In this document: piece after piece, positions 1 to 8,788 of the stretch
Position numbering within the stretch: the stretch's first letter is position 1
Layout of the letters: each line of letters opens with the position of its first letter
Assembly: GCF_002860285.1 (NCBI RefSeq)
Contig: NZ_PGVF01000004.1
Location: 122,397 to 186,396, forward strand
Reading direction: 5' to 3'
DNA from: Bacillus sp. M6-12
GTDB taxonomy: Bacteria > Bacillota > Bacilli > Bacillales > DSM-1321
Length of the DNA: 64,000 nt
Notes under the pieces: generated by a model
Database searches by the model: none
Told to the model about the DNA's origin: nothing
Seen by the model: only the letters and a program-made list of their open reading frames with translations
Position numbers and translations under genes: made by a program

Positions 1-205
1 CCAGCACATCCTCACAAAGCCGCCGCTTTGTTCTTGCGATGGGTCGCTGGCGTAGCGTTCCTTGTCCTGTGCAAGTCCGGCAAGCATAAGACCAGCACTG
101 GCGGAAGGCGATTTTTGCCTTCTGAAGATGTTGGCTTATGACCAAGGTTGTACAGCACTTGGTTACAGCACTCGAGGCGCTGGGGCTAGACAACTGTATA
201 TGTTA
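1..205 (+). repeat. Dispersed intergenic repeat, family A, copy 1 (cut by window edge)
   Basis: A GC-richer non-coding stretch. It shares the block CAGCACATCCTC with the copy at 38845 and the right end GCTGGGGCTAGACAACTG with the copy at 3391 (GCTGAAGCTAGACATCTG). It contains several short inverted repeats and no plausible ORF. I recall similar elements between genes of many Bacillaceae, but cannot confirm this. Its left end lies outside the window. Confidence 0.6.
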
Positions 206-235
206 AAAACGTTGTTTTTTTCTTATCTCTAAAAG

Positions 236-262
236 AAAGCATGGGCGTTCCATGCTTTTTCA
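236..262 (+). terminator. Intrinsic terminator of an upstream transcript
   Basis: A nine-base-pair stem AAAGCATGG / CCATGCTTT with a five-base loop runs into a T stretch. It precedes the first gene, so it probably ends transcription entering from outside the window. Confidence 0.6.
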
Positions 263-376
263 GGTTAAACGAAAAAATATTGCTTTATAGCTTGAAAGAG
301 GCTGTTTGAGGATATAAGTCATAATGGTTGAGGACATTGCCAGGCGCCAACAAGTCTTTTATCGAAAGTGAGGTTG

Positions 377-1489
377 ATGAAAGTGCCGAATTCTAAGTAT
401 TTTCGGATTGGATATGCGATTATCATAGTTTTAGTTATTATCATGCTGGCAACGAAGGTTGATTTTATCTTTCATCCTTTAGGTATCTTTTTTGAAACTC
501 TATTTTTCCCATTTTTAATATCGGGAGTGCTGTTTTACTTGCTGCGGCCCATCGTCTTCTTCCTCCATGATAGAAAAGTGCCGAAAACTTTATCGATTCT
601 GCTCATTTACTTGCTTGTGATCGGCCTGGGAATCACAGCTGTCCTTCTCGTTGGGCCCGAACTGCAGAAGCAGACAAAAAGTTTAATAGATAATTCACCA
701 AAGCTGATTGAGACAATGCAGACTAAAACAAATGAACTAAAGGAAAGCCAATGGTTTTCAAGGTTCCAGGAAAACGAGTATCTTACCGTTGATAGCATCA
801 ATACAAGAATTAGTGAGTATTTTAAATCCAATGTGTCGGATATCGGTTCAAAGGTTTCAAACGCGTTTGGAATGCTAACCAGTATCATTACTGTGATTGT
901 CACCGTTCCTTTCATTGTGTTTTATCTGCTAAAGGACGGCGAAGGGGCATCAAGCAACGTACTGAAATTTCTGCCTTATTTTCAGGCGGAGGAAGCGAAG
1001 AAGATTGTCAGGGATATGGATAGTGCCTTAAGCTCCTATATCCAGGGCCAGGCAATTGTTTCATTTATCGTTGGGGTCATGATGTATATTGGCTATTTAA
1101 TTATCGGACTTGATTACTCTCTCATTCTTGCTTTTATAGCGATGCTGACAAATGTCATTCCTTTTATTGGGCCTTTTATTGCGATCGTCCCAGCGCTGGC
1201 TATTGCTTTTATGACTTCTCCCTTTATGGCGCTTAAAGTCGTCATCGTAGCGGTTATCGTCCAGCAAATAGATGGCAATGTATCCTCTCCGCTCATAATG
1301 GGACGGAAGCTGGACCTTCACCCGCTCACCATCATCCTGCTTCTTTTAGTCGCCGGCAATATGGCTGGCCTGGTAGGCATGATTGTAGCAGTCCCCGTCT
1401 ATGCTGTATTGAAGGTGATCGCAAGCCATGCCTATCGGCTTTATTTGCTTCGCAAAGTGAGAAAGGACAATATTATTGAAGTGGAATAA
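377..1489 (+). CDS. AI-2E family transporter (PerM/YdbI-like permease)
   Basis: An integral membrane protein of about 370 residues with the usual layout of the AI-2E/PerM family: two N-terminal membrane segments, a soluble loop (about residues 70-150), then five or six further segments. The family motif region is seen as SYIQGQ near residue 220 and an IPFIGPFIA stretch near 270. Members export small solutes or autoinducer-2, or act as sodium/proton antiporters; the substrate cannot be read from sequence. The start is uncertain. GTG at 368, ATG at 377 and GTG at 383 are all in frame, and the GAGG at 370-373 sits closest to optimal for 383. ATG was chosen by convention. The gene is monocistronic, with a terminator directly after it. 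Confidence 0.85.
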   Translation: MKVPNSKYFRIGYAIIIVLVIIMLATKVDFIFHPLGIFFETLFFPFLISGVLFYLLRPIVFFLHDRKVPKTLSILLIYLLVIGLGITAVLLVGPELQKQTKSLIDNSPKLIETMQTKTNELKESQWFSRFQENEYLTVDSINTRISEYFKSNVSDIGSKVSNAFGMLTSIITVIVTVPFIVFYLLKDGEGASSNVLKFLPYFQAEEAKKIVRDMDSALSSYIQGQAIVSFIVGVMMYIGYLIIGLDYSLILAFIAMLTNVIPFIGPFIAIVPALAIAFMTSPFMALKVVIVAVIVQQIDGNVSSPLIMGRKLDLHPLTIILLLLVAGNMAGLVGMIVAVPVYAVLKVIASHAYRLYLLRKVRKDNIIEVE

Positions 1490-1492
1490 AGC

Positions 1493-1538
1493 AAAGAACA
1501 CTCTATCAAAGCGTTTCAGTGAGAGAGTGTTCTTTTTA
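1493..1538 (+). terminator. Intrinsic terminator of the AI-2E transporter gene
   Basis: A long stem AAAGAACACTCT pairs with AGAGTGTTCTTT and is followed by T residues, immediately after the stop codon. Confidence 0.85.
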
Positions 1539-1727
1539 TATTTCATTGACTTATCCTTAATTAAAAAAGTTAAAAATTATAGAAACTCTTTCAGTTTTAC
1601 ACCCAATCAGTTACTTATCTGCGTTCTATTGGCACTTATAGGGTTAAAAGCCATTGAAGCATGGAAAAATGTATGTATTTATGTTATATATAAAAGAATT
1701 AATACAAACGAAAGAGGTCGAATTTAG

Positions 1728-3383
1728 TTGGAACATAATTCTCCGAATTTTATAAGAAACATTATTAAAGAAGATCTCGAGACCGGTAAGCACGACCATA
1801 TCATTACCCGCTTCCCTCCTGAACCAAACGGATATTTACATATTGGCCATGCAAAATCAATCATCCTGAACTTTGGAGTAGCAGACGAATTCAATGGTAA
1901 AACGAATTTGCGCTTTGACGACACCAATCCGCTGAAAGAGGATGTGGAGTATGTCAATTCTATTAAAGAAGATGTAAAATGGCTGGGTTATGAATGGGAC
2001 GGCCTCTTCTTTGCCTCAGACTATTTTGATGAAATGTATAATCGCGCTGTCTTGCTGATTAACAAGGGGCTTGCTTATGTTGATGATCTTTCCGGAGATG
2101 AGATCAGGGAATACCGCGGCACATTAACTGAGCCAGGTAAGGATAGCCCTTACCGCAACCGTTCCGTTGAAGAAAATCTTGATTTGTTTGAACGGATGCG
2201 TGATGGTGAATTTGAGAATGGCGCAAAGGTCCTGCGGGCAAAAATTGATATGTCTTCTCCAAATATCAATCTTCGCGACCCTGTCCTTTACCGAATTTTG
2301 CACGCCGAACATCATAATACTGGAGATAAATGGTGCATTTATCCGATGTATGCTTTTGCCCATCCGCTGGAGGACGCGATTGAAGGTGTAACTCATTCAT
2401 TATGTACACTTGAATTTGAGGATCAGCGCCCGCTTTATAATTGGATTGTGGAAAATTGTGAAATGGAAAGCAAGCCGCAGCAGTACGAGTTTGGCCGACT
2501 CAACCTTACAAATACTGTAATGAGCAAGCGTAAACTCAAGCAGCTAGTTGACGAAGGCTTTGTAGATGGCTGGGATGATCCGCGCATGCCAACGGTTTCA
2601 GGCTTAAGAAGACGCGGCTATACACCGGAAGCAATCCGTGCCTTCTGCCATGAAATTGGAGTTTCAAAAGCATACGGGGCAGTGGATTCCCAGGTACTTG
2701 AACACTTCGTCCGGGAAGACCTGAAATTAAAAGTGCCACGGACAATGGGTGTCATCCGGCCGCTAAAAGTGGTGATCACAAACTATCCGGAAGGTCAGGT
2801 GGAAATGCTTGATGCAGAGATCAATCCGGAAAATGAGGAAATGGGGAAAAGACAAATCCCATTCTCCAGGGAGATTTATATAGAGCAGGATGACTTTATG
2901 GAGAACCCTCCTAAAAAGTACTTCCGTCTATTCCCTGGAAATGAAGTCCGCTTAAAGCATGCTTATTTTATTAAGTGTGAAGATGTCATTAAGGATGAAA
3001 ACGGAAATGTAACAGAGATCCATTGTACCTATGATCCAGAAACGAAGAGCGGCACTGGCTTCACTGGACGGAAAGTAAAAGGGACTATCCATTGGGTTGA
3101 AGCTTCGAATGCAGTTCCTGCTGAATTCAGGCTATATCAGCCGCTTATTTTGGACGAAGAATCTGAAGAAGAACAAGAAGAAAAAACGTTCCTTGAGCGA
3201 GTTAATCCTAATTCACTGGAAATCCTTAGAGGCTTCGTGGAGCCAAATATGAAGGATACTGCTCCTCAAGATAAATTCCAATTCTTTAGACATGGATATT
3301 TCAATGTCGATCCGAAGTACACAAGCGCAAATCAGCTTGTCTTTAATTCGATTGTTGAACTGAAAAGTTCATTTAAGCTGTAA
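1728..3383 (+). CDS. glnS: Glutaminyl-tRNA synthetase
   Basis: It charges tRNA-Gln directly with glutamine. At 551 residues it has the normal length for bacterial GlnRS. The class I signatures are visible: HIGH at residues 38-41 within [12 protein letters not shown], and the KMSKS-type loop as VMSKR at 264-268. The N-terminal catalytic half is followed by the two beta-barrel anticodon-binding domains, ending in the usual [21 protein letters not shown] tail. The start is TTG, 7 bases after AAAGAGGT at 1711-1718. It stands alone, with no T-box visible in the 190 bases upstream. This is odd for the Bacillaceae, most of which lack GlnRS and make Gln-tRNA by GatCAB transamidation. Horizontal acquisition is likely. 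Confidence 0.95.
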   Translation: MEHNSPNFIRNIIKEDLETGKHDHIITRFPPEPNGYLHIGHAKSIILNFGVADEFNGKTNLRFDDTNPLKEDVEYVNSIKEDVKWLGYEWDGLFFASDYFDEMYNRAVLLINKGLAYVDDLSGDEIREYRGTLTEPGKDSPYRNRSVEENLDLFERMRDGEFENGAKVLRAKIDMSSPNINLRDPVLYRILHAEHHNTGDKWCIYPMYAFAHPLEDAIEGVTHSLCTLEFEDQRPLYNWIVENCEMESKPQQYEFGRLNLTNTVMSKRKLKQLVDEGFVDGWDDPRMPTVSGLRRRGYTPEAIRAFCHEIGVSKAYGAVDSQVLEHFVREDLKLKVPRTMGVIRPLKVVITNYPEGQVEMLDAEINPENEEMGKRQIPFSREIYIEQDDFMENPPKKYFRLFPGNEVRLKHAYFIKCEDVIKDENGNVTEIHCTYDPETKSGTGFTGRKVKGTIHWVEASNAVPAEFRLYQPLILDEESEEEQEEKTFLERVNPNSLEILRGFVEPNMKDTAPQDKFQFFRHGYFNVDPKYTSANQLVFNSIVELKSSFKL

Positions 3384-3390
3384 CAGGAAA

Positions 3391-3545
3391 AACGCAAGCG
3401 CCCTGGTCAGAGGAAGAACAGCTAAGCTCGCCAGTGTTGTAACTAAATTCTTGTTACAACCTTTGTCCTTTGGCGTCGCCGGCACTAGCACATCGTGTGC
3501 GTCGGGGCTGGGTGCTGAAGCTAGACATCTGTACTTGTTAATCTT
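3391..3545 (+). repeat. Dispersed intergenic repeat, family A, copy 2
   Basis: It starts with CGCAAGCGCCCTGG, compared with CGTAAGCGCCCTGG in copy 3, continues with GCTAAGCTC, carries TAGCACATC, and ends with GCTGAAGCTAGACATCTG as in copy 1. It lies directly behind glnS, where it may act as a transcription end or RNA-processing structure. It encodes nothing. Confidence 0.65.
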
Positions 3546-3591
3546 ATAACCATCCTGCATTCCTTCATTGGTCTGCAGGCTTTTTCATATA

Positions 3592-3618
3592 AAAACCCTG
3601 CCATTTGCCTGGCAGGGT
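3592..3618 (-). terminator. Intrinsic terminator for the 42-residue peptide gene
   Basis: The stem ACCCTGCCA / TGGCAGGGT is followed on the minus strand by a run of five T residues. It lies about 70 bases past the stop of the small minus-strand ORF and can also work for glnS. Confidence 0.75.
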
Positions 3619-3688
3619 ACTTTAAAAAACTTATATATATATTGGCTCGATGCCAAATTCATCCGGAAAATTACACTATGCCTGCAGT

Positions 3689-3817
3689 TTACCAGTCACA
3701 GGTATTTAGCAGCAATTTATCGATATCAATATGATAAATAAGCGTACAGTTGTCTTCTATTTCAGTGTTGGCGGTCGCCTCTAATAATTCATCAATATCA
3801 ACATTCAATAAACCCAT
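3689..3817 (-). CDS. Unrecognised 42-residue acidic peptide
   Basis: An ORF too short for ordinary gene callers. ATG at 3817 is preceded by a strong GAAGGAGGG site (AAGGAGGGAAACAATG), and the stop is at 3689. The peptide begins MGLLNVDIDELLEA and ends LLLNTCDW. It is acidic, has two cysteines (residues 24 and 40) and ends in Asp-Trp. Two similar segments, VDIDELLEA and IDIDKLLLN, suggest an internal duplication. It has no signal peptide or membrane helix. The terminator downstream makes a dedicated transcript likely. The acidic leader-like N-terminus with C-terminal Cys and Trp could fit a peptide precursor, regulator or signal, but no modifying enzyme is nearby. I do not recognise the family. 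Confidence 0.6.
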   Translation of the reverse strand: MGLLNVDIDELLEATANTEIEDNCTLIYHIDIDKLLLNTCDW

Positions 3818-4140
3818 TGTTTCCCTCCTTCACCTTGGGAATTAAGATCTGTAACATAATTCGAACCTGATCCTTCTTTTCTGGGGGTTTATGCAGATTT
3901 GTTCTGACGAAAAAATCCTTGCCCGCATGGTAAATACAGACTAACGTGAGGGCTAAAAGGAAGGTATACAAAGCTTAAAAAGCAGTCCTTTATTCATTCC
4001 CTAGCCAAAATGTTATTAAACCCCTTAAATCCCTTGGATTTTCGGATTCGACAAGCTGCCGATAGCGTTATAAAATGATACAAATCATATCTTTCACGGT
4101 GTTTTAATAGACGCCGTTTAAGCATAAAGGATGAGCAGCT
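3818..4140. other. Intergenic region between divergent genes
   Basis: It should hold the promoters of the minus-strand small peptide gene and of lytS. No promoter match is good enough to call, and no structured RNA or additional ORF with a ribosome site is visible. Confidence 0.4.
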
Positions 4141-5922
4141 ATGATACTTTTATTGCCGTTAATGCTTGAGAGAGTTGGAATCATTATTATCATTGCTTTT
4201 TTGTTCGCAAGAGTTAAGGTGTTTCGCAGCATTATCAACAATGACCATCGGACAAAGGAAAAGCTGCTATTAATAATAGTGTTCGGCGGTTTTGGAATTA
4301 TCAGCAATTATACAGGGATCGAGATTCATAATAATTCAGCTTTTGAAAGTTCTTGGCTTATGAATGTAGAGCCGGACAGCGCGATTGCCAATACAAGGAT
4401 TATGGGAATTGGTATTGGAGCCCTGTTGGGCGGCCCTACAGTCGGGCTTGGAATAGGATTAATTGCCGGAGTGCACCGGTTATTTTTGGGCGGCTTTACC
4501 GCTCTGGCCTGTGCTATATCCGCAGTTCTGGCCGGTCTTGCTGCGGGTTACATGGGAAAATGGCGAAAGAAAACGGCAACGGTTACTCCATGGTTTGCCG
4601 TAAGTATCGGTGTTATTATGGAAATGATCCAAATGGGGATAATCCTAATTGCCACTGAACCTTTTCAAATGGCTTGGGAGCTCGTACAGCTGATTGGCAT
4701 TCCGATGATCGTCATAAATGGTTTTGGAACATTGCTGTTTATGTTTATCATTCAATCTATACTGAGAGAAGAAGAACGTTTCCGTGCTTTGCAGACAAAT
4801 AAAGCATTCCATATCGCCGACCAGACACTGCCCTTTTTCCGCCAAGGATTAAATCCAGAATCCTGTAAAGAAGTAGCCCAGATCTTATTTAAGCTCACAG
4901 AGGCTGATGCCATTGCCATTACAAATGAACACGAGGTGCTTGCCCATGTCGGGGCTGCTTCCGACCATCATGTATCAAGGGAAGGCCTTGCAACCGGGCT
5001 TACAAAAAAAGTTCTGGGCGAAGGAAAAATTATTACGGCAAGGCGAAAAGAAGAAATTTACTGTTATAAGGAAGGTTGTCCTCTGCAGGCTGCCATTGTA
5101 CTGCCCCTCAAGGTTCACAATAATACAGCTGGGACTTTGAAACTATACTTTAAACATCCGGCTCAGCTATCGGAAGCAGAACAGGAGCTGGCCGAAGGAT
5201 TGGCTAACCTTTTTTCGACTCAGTTAGAGCTGGCTGAAGCGGAACTGCAAAGCAAGCTATTAAAGGATGCAGAGGTCAAGGCCCTGCAGGCACAAGTGCA
5301 CCCGCACTTTTTATTTAATTCATTTAATACCATTTCTGTCCTTTGCCGGACAGATCCCGAAAAAGCCAGGAAACTCCTGCTTGAACTGAGTGTTTTTTTC
5401 AGAAGCAATCTCCAGGGTGCCAGACAAACCTTGATTTCTCTTGAAAAAGAAATCGAACATGTCCAGGCTTACTTGTCATTGGAGCAGGCAAGATTCCCGA
5501 CTAAATATGAAGTTGTTTTTAATATAGAAGAAGGGCTTGAAAAAGTCGCCATCCCTCCCTTTACGCTGCAGCCTCTTGTAGAAAACGCGATTCGTCATGC
5601 TTTTTCACGTTCTAAAACCAGAGGAAGGGTTACGATTACAGCGTCCTCTAATCAGGGGCTGATGAATTTATCCGTTAAGGATACCGGGAAAGGAATTCCG
5701 GAAGGCAAGCTGGATTCCCTCGGTAAACAAGCTGTAGCATCAAAGGAAGGAACGGGAACTGCCCTTGTCAATATCCGCGAGAGACTTGAAGGTATTTATA
5801 ATATGAAAGCCGGGTTCCACATTGAGAGTGAAGTGGGCAAGGGTACAAAAATATCGATTAGCATCCCTCTTGCCAGAATAGGAGCGGAAGATCATTATGC
5901 TGAAGGCATTTATAGTAGATGA
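4141..5922 (+). CDS. lytS: LytS-family sensor histidine kinase
   Basis: The membrane sensor of a LytS/LytT (BtsS/BtsR-like) system. Residues 1-200 form the 5TMR-LYT membrane domain, with an N-x-R block (ANTRIMGI) and the glycine-rich LLGGPTVGLGIGLIAG segment. Residues 215-365 fit a GAF domain. The His_kinase box HPHFLFN starts at His387, and the C-terminus is a GHKL ATPase with ENAIRHAF and DTGKGI. Length (593) is typical. The stop overlaps the lytT start by 26 bases, so the pair is translationally coupled. Relatives sense extracellular pyruvate, and the next gene is cstA, which supports that reading here. Confidence 0.92.
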   Translation: MILLLPLMLERVGIIIIIAFLFARVKVFRSIINNDHRTKEKLLLIIVFGGFGIISNYTGIEIHNNSAFESSWLMNVEPDSAIANTRIMGIGIGALLGGPTVGLGIGLIAGVHRLFLGGFTALACAISAVLAGLAAGYMGKWRKKTATVTPWFAVSIGVIMEMIQMGIILIATEPFQMAWELVQLIGIPMIVINGFGTLLFMFIIQSILREEERFRALQTNKAFHIADQTLPFFRQGLNPESCKEVAQILFKLTEADAIAITNEHEVLAHVGAASDHHVSREGLATGLTKKVLGEGKIITARRKEEIYCYKEGCPLQAAIVLPLKVHNNTAGTLKLYFKHPAQLSEAEQELAEGLANLFSTQLELAEAELQSKLLKDAEVKALQAQVHPHFLFNSFNTISVLCRTDPEKARKLLLELSVFFRSNLQGARQTLISLEKEIEHVQAYLSLEQARFPTKYEVVFNIEEGLEKVAIPPFTLQPLVENAIRHAFSRSKTRGRVTITASSNQGLMNLSVKDTGKGIPEGKLDSLGKQAVASKEGTGTALVNIRERLEGIYNMKAGFHIESEVGKGTKISISIPLARIGAEDHYAEGIYSR

Positions 5923-6643
5923 TGAACCATTGGCAAGAGATGAGCTGAAATATCTCCTGCTTCGAAGCAAACGAGTACAGATTTTAGGGGAGGCCGGCTC
6001 GCTGGAGGAAGCTCTAGAGCAGATTTCAATTCTGGGTCCGGACCTAGTTTTTCTCGATATTGAACTGGATGAGGAAAGCGGGCTTGAGCTTGCAGAGCAT
6101 ATCAGAAAGCTGGAACCTTCTCCTGCCATCATTTTCGCGACTGCTTACGATGAATACGCACTGCAGGCTTTTAACCTGAACGCGGTGGATTACATTCTAA
6201 AGCCGTTTGACGAAATCAGGCTCCAGCAAACATTAGAGAAAATAACAAAAATGAAATCCATTGGCGGCCATGGTGACTTTGCGGCTCTCGAACCCCCCTG
6301 GATACCTATGGAGCAAACCGGAAAAATTGCGGTTACTATTGACGAAAGAATTGTATTAGTGGATGTCCAGTCCATTCTCTTTGTTGGCTCTGCCGAAGGG
6401 AAAACTATCATAAAGACCCTGGAAACAGAATATAAAATTGCAGATCCATTAATTATGCTGGAGAAAAAGCTTAACATACCATCCTTTTTTCGGGTTCATC
6501 GCAGCTATCTTGTAAACCTGCACCACATTGAAGAAATACAGCCCTGGTTCAATTCGACTTACAACCTCATTATGAAAGGCGGTTCCCAAGTACCCGTTAG
6601 CAGGACATATGTCAAAGATCTGAAACAGGTGCTTGGATTTTAA
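5897..6643 (+). CDS. lytT: LytTR-family response regulator
   Basis: Residues 1-120 form a receiver domain with VDDEP at the N-terminus, the phosphoacceptor Asp54 in VFLDIEL, and Lys of ILKPFD near 104. Residues 140-245 form a LytTR DNA-binding domain, recognisable by FFRVHRSYLVNL. It is the partner of the preceding kinase and ends at a terminator. The direct repeat TGCATTTCA-N12-TGCATTTCA upstream of cstA (6767-6797) has the spacing and sequence expected of a LytTR operator, so cstA is its likely target. Confidence 0.93.
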   Translation: MLKAFIVDDEPLARDELKYLLLRSKRVQILGEAGSLEEALEQISILGPDLVFLDIELDEESGLELAEHIRKLEPSPAIIFATAYDEYALQAFNLNAVDYILKPFDEIRLQQTLEKITKMKSIGGHGDFAALEPPWIPMEQTGKIAVTIDERIVLVDVQSILFVGSAEGKTIIKTLETEYKIADPLIMLEKKLNIPSFFRVHRSYLVNLHHIEEIQPWFNSTYNLIMKGGSQVPVSRTYVKDLKQVLGF

Positions 6644-6644
6644 T

Positions 6645-6677
6645 AAGATCTTGTTTAGCAGACAAGGTCTTTTTTTA
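6645..6677 (+). terminator. Intrinsic terminator of lytST
   Basis: The stem AAGATCTTGT / ACAAGGTCTT (one G-T pair) is followed by a T run, directly after the lytT stop. It separates lytST from cstA. Confidence 0.85.
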
Positions 6678-6766
6678 TTGGAGCTGTTGATCCCACAGTA
6701 CCCGACTAAACACCAGCCGTTCTTTATTAAATAGGTCTCTCATTCAAGCCTTTTCCTTTTCTCTTA

Positions 6767-6797
6767 TGCATTTCACCCTCCCCCCGCTGCATTTCAG
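6767..6797 (+). promoter_or_regulatory. LytTR-type operator upstream of cstA
   Basis: Two direct copies, TGCATTTCAC (6767-6776) and TGCATTTCAG (6788-6797), are exactly 21 bases apart, i.e. two helical turns. This matches the known E. coli YpdB site GGCATTTCAT-N11-GGCATTTCAT in both sequence and N11 spacing. It lies about 110 bases before the cstA start, upstream of the promoter, as expected for an activator. Confidence 0.7.
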
Positions 6798-6828
6798 CCT
6801 TCTATTTTTGCAATTGAAAACAGTTATT

Positions 6829-6866
6829 TTGCATATTAACATGAAAAGTCTATGTAATCGTTTTCA
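6829..6866 (+). promoter_or_regulatory. cstA promoter with overlapping cre (CcpA) site
   Basis: A candidate sigma-A promoter has TTGCAT at 6829 and TATGTA at 6851 with a 16-base spacer. The sequence ATGTAATCGTTTTCA at 6852-6866 fits the catabolite-responsive element consensus WTGNAANCGNWWNCA at every position and overlaps the -10 region. That predicts CcpA-mediated glucose repression of cstA. The promoter assignment is less certain than the cre site. Confidence 0.6.
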
Positions 6867-6906
6867 TTTAGTAAAATGAAGTCATACAACGATAGGAGGA
6901 CTTGAT

Positions 6907-8712
6907 ATGAATGCGATTACTTTAGTCATAGGTTCTATGTGTATCTTAATGATTGCCTATCGCCTATATGGCACTTTCATGGCTGTAAAGGTACTGAAAC
7001 TAGATGATTCTAAAAAAACGCCGGCACATGAGCTGGAAGATGGAAAAGATTATGTTCCGACTAATAAATGGGTAACCTTTGGGCATCACTTTGCTGCCAT
7101 CGCTGCTGCTGGCCCGCTGGTAGGACCAATTCTGGCAGCTCAATTCGGGTACCTTCCCAGCATGCTGTGGCTATTAATCGGCGCAGTAATTGGAGGAGCT
7201 GTTCACGATGCGGTTGTGCTCTTTGCTTCCATGAGACAAAGAGGTGAATCACTGGCTGAGGTAGCCAAGAAAGAATTGGGACCTGTTGCCGGCTTCTGTA
7301 CAGGCCTGGCGATGCTGTTTATCATCACGATTACAATGGCAGGATTATCAATGGTTGTACTTCACGCTTTAGAGCATAATCCATGGGGTACATTTGCTGT
7401 AGGAAGCACCATTCCAATTGCGATGGGTGTAGGTTTATATCATAAGAAAACCGGAAATCTTAAAGGAGCTTCCATTGTCGGTTTCACGCTGATTATCATT
7501 GCGGTTTTCACCGGCCCTTATATTCAAAACACTTTCCTTGGTGATTTATTAAACCTTGATGTGAAAACGCTATCAATAATACTGCCGGTTTATGCTTTCT
7601 TTGCTGCTGCACTGCCGGTATGGCTGTTGCTGGCACCGCGCGATTATTTAAGCAGCTTTATGAAGCTTGGAGTATTTGCTGCCTTGATTCTTGGAGTATT
7701 TGTTGTTAACCCAGAAATTCAGTTCCCTGCTGTAACTGAGTTTATTCACGGAGGCGGTCCTATTTTAGCTGGACCTGTATGGCCGTTTATCTCCATTACA
7801 ATTGCCTGTGGTGCAATTTCTGGTTTCCATGCTTTCGTAGGATCCGGTACGACTCCAAAAATGCTTGACCGCTGGAGCGATATTAAGGTGGTTGGCTTTG
7901 GTGCGATGCTAGTGGAATGTCTGGTTGCCATTATGGCTCTTGTAGCAGCTACTGCCTTGCAGCCTGCCGACTATTTTGCAATTAACTCAACACCTGAAGT
8001 CTTTAAAACATTGGGAATGGAAGTCGTTAACCTTCCAAAATTAACAGAAGAAATTGGCCTTAGCCTGGAAGGCCGTACAGGCGGCGCCGTAACACTGGCC
8101 GTAGGTATGACTTATATCTTTACGGAAATACCATGGTTTTCAAAGCTTGCTTCATTCTTCTTCCAATTTGTCATTATGTTTGAAGCATTGTTTATTTTAA
8201 CAGCAATTGATTCAGGAACTCGTGTTGCCCGTTACCTGATCCAGGACTTTGCAGGTGTTTATTATAAGCCGATGAAGCAGGTCGATTGGCTTCCTGGAGC
8301 TATTATAGCAAGTGCAAGTGCCTGCTTCCTGTGGGGTTACCTGCTATTCTCAGGAGATATTGGCTCCATTTGGGCGCTATTCGGTGTATCTAACCAGCTA
8401 ATGGCTTCAATTGGTTTAATTGTGGGTGCCACCATAATTCTGAAAGTTGCAGACAAGCGCAGATATATGCTTACTTGCTTAATACCGCTTGCTTATCTGT
8501 ATGTAACAGTTAACTATGCAGGCTTCTGGATGGTCAAGAATGTGTATTTGAATACAGCAGCTGCCGGATACAGCGTACTAAATGCCATTCTTTCCATCAC
8601 CATGCTAATCCTTGGGGTAGTTATCATGGTAACAGCCGTTAAAAAATGGGTCAGCGACTGGAATCGCCCGCGCCAAACAGAAAATATTACTAAAGCAGTC
8701 AAAGCTTCTTAA
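6907..8712 (+). CDS. cstA: Carbon starvation protein CstA / pyruvate transporter
   Basis: A large membrane protein (601 residues, about 16-18 helices) of the CstA/BtsT family, which imports pyruvate with protons and has also been linked to peptide uptake. The conserved N-terminal part includes HHFAAIAAAGPLVGPILAA and GAVHDAVVLFAS; the C-terminal part includes ALFGVSNQLMASI. The start ATG at 6907 follows GGAGGACTTGAT closely. The neighbouring LytST pair, a LytTR-type operator and a cre site suggest induction by external pyruvate and repression by preferred sugars. It is monocistronic. Confidence 0.93.
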   Translation: MNAITLVIGSMCILMIAYRLYGTFMAVKVLKLDDSKKTPAHELEDGKDYVPTNKWVTFGHHFAAIAAAGPLVGPILAAQFGYLPSMLWLLIGAVIGGAVHDAVVLFASMRQRGESLAEVAKKELGPVAGFCTGLAMLFIITITMAGLSMVVLHALEHNPWGTFAVGSTIPIAMGVGLYHKKTGNLKGASIVGFTLIIIAVFTGPYIQNTFLGDLLNLDVKTLSIILPVYAFFAAALPVWLLLAPRDYLSSFMKLGVFAALILGVFVVNPEIQFPAVTEFIHGGGPILAGPVWPFISITIACGAISGFHAFVGSGTTPKMLDRWSDIKVVGFGAMLVECLVAIMALVAATALQPADYFAINSTPEVFKTLGMEVVNLPKLTEEIGLSLEGRTGGAVTLAVGMTYIFTEIPWFSKLASFFFQFVIMFEALFILTAIDSGTRVARYLIQDFAGVYYKPMKQVDWLPGAIIASASACFLWGYLLFSGDIGSIWALFGVSNQLMASIGLIVGATIILKVADKRRYMLTCLIPLAYLYVTVNYAGFWMVKNVYLNTAAAGYSVLNAILSITMLILGVVIMVTAVKKWVSDWNRPRQTENITKAVKAS

Positions 8713-8717
8713 CCCCT

Positions 8718-8760
8718 AAAAAAGACCTTGCCACTTCATTCCGCGGCAAGGTCTTTTTCA
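8718..8760. terminator. Bidirectional terminator between cstA and the coat gene
   Basis: A perfect stem AAAGACCTTGCC / GGCAAGGTCTTT is flanked by an A run and a T run, so it can serve both convergent genes. Confidence 0.9.
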
Positions 8761-8788
8761 TTTTAAGCTTAGATACTCTCATGTAATC

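Noticed and set aside
1476..1727. 83-codon ORF between the permease gene and glnS
   Set aside because: Begins within the preceding gene, crosses the terminator, has no ribosome site and ends exactly at the glnS leader.
1540..1727. T-box leader for glnS
   Set aside because: No AGGGTGGNACCGCG-like T-box sequence and too short for a specifier stem; glnS also seems to lack other tRNA-responsive features.
5740..6132. 130-codon ORF opposite lytS/lytT
   Set aside because: Serine-rich shadow of two clear genes with no start signal.
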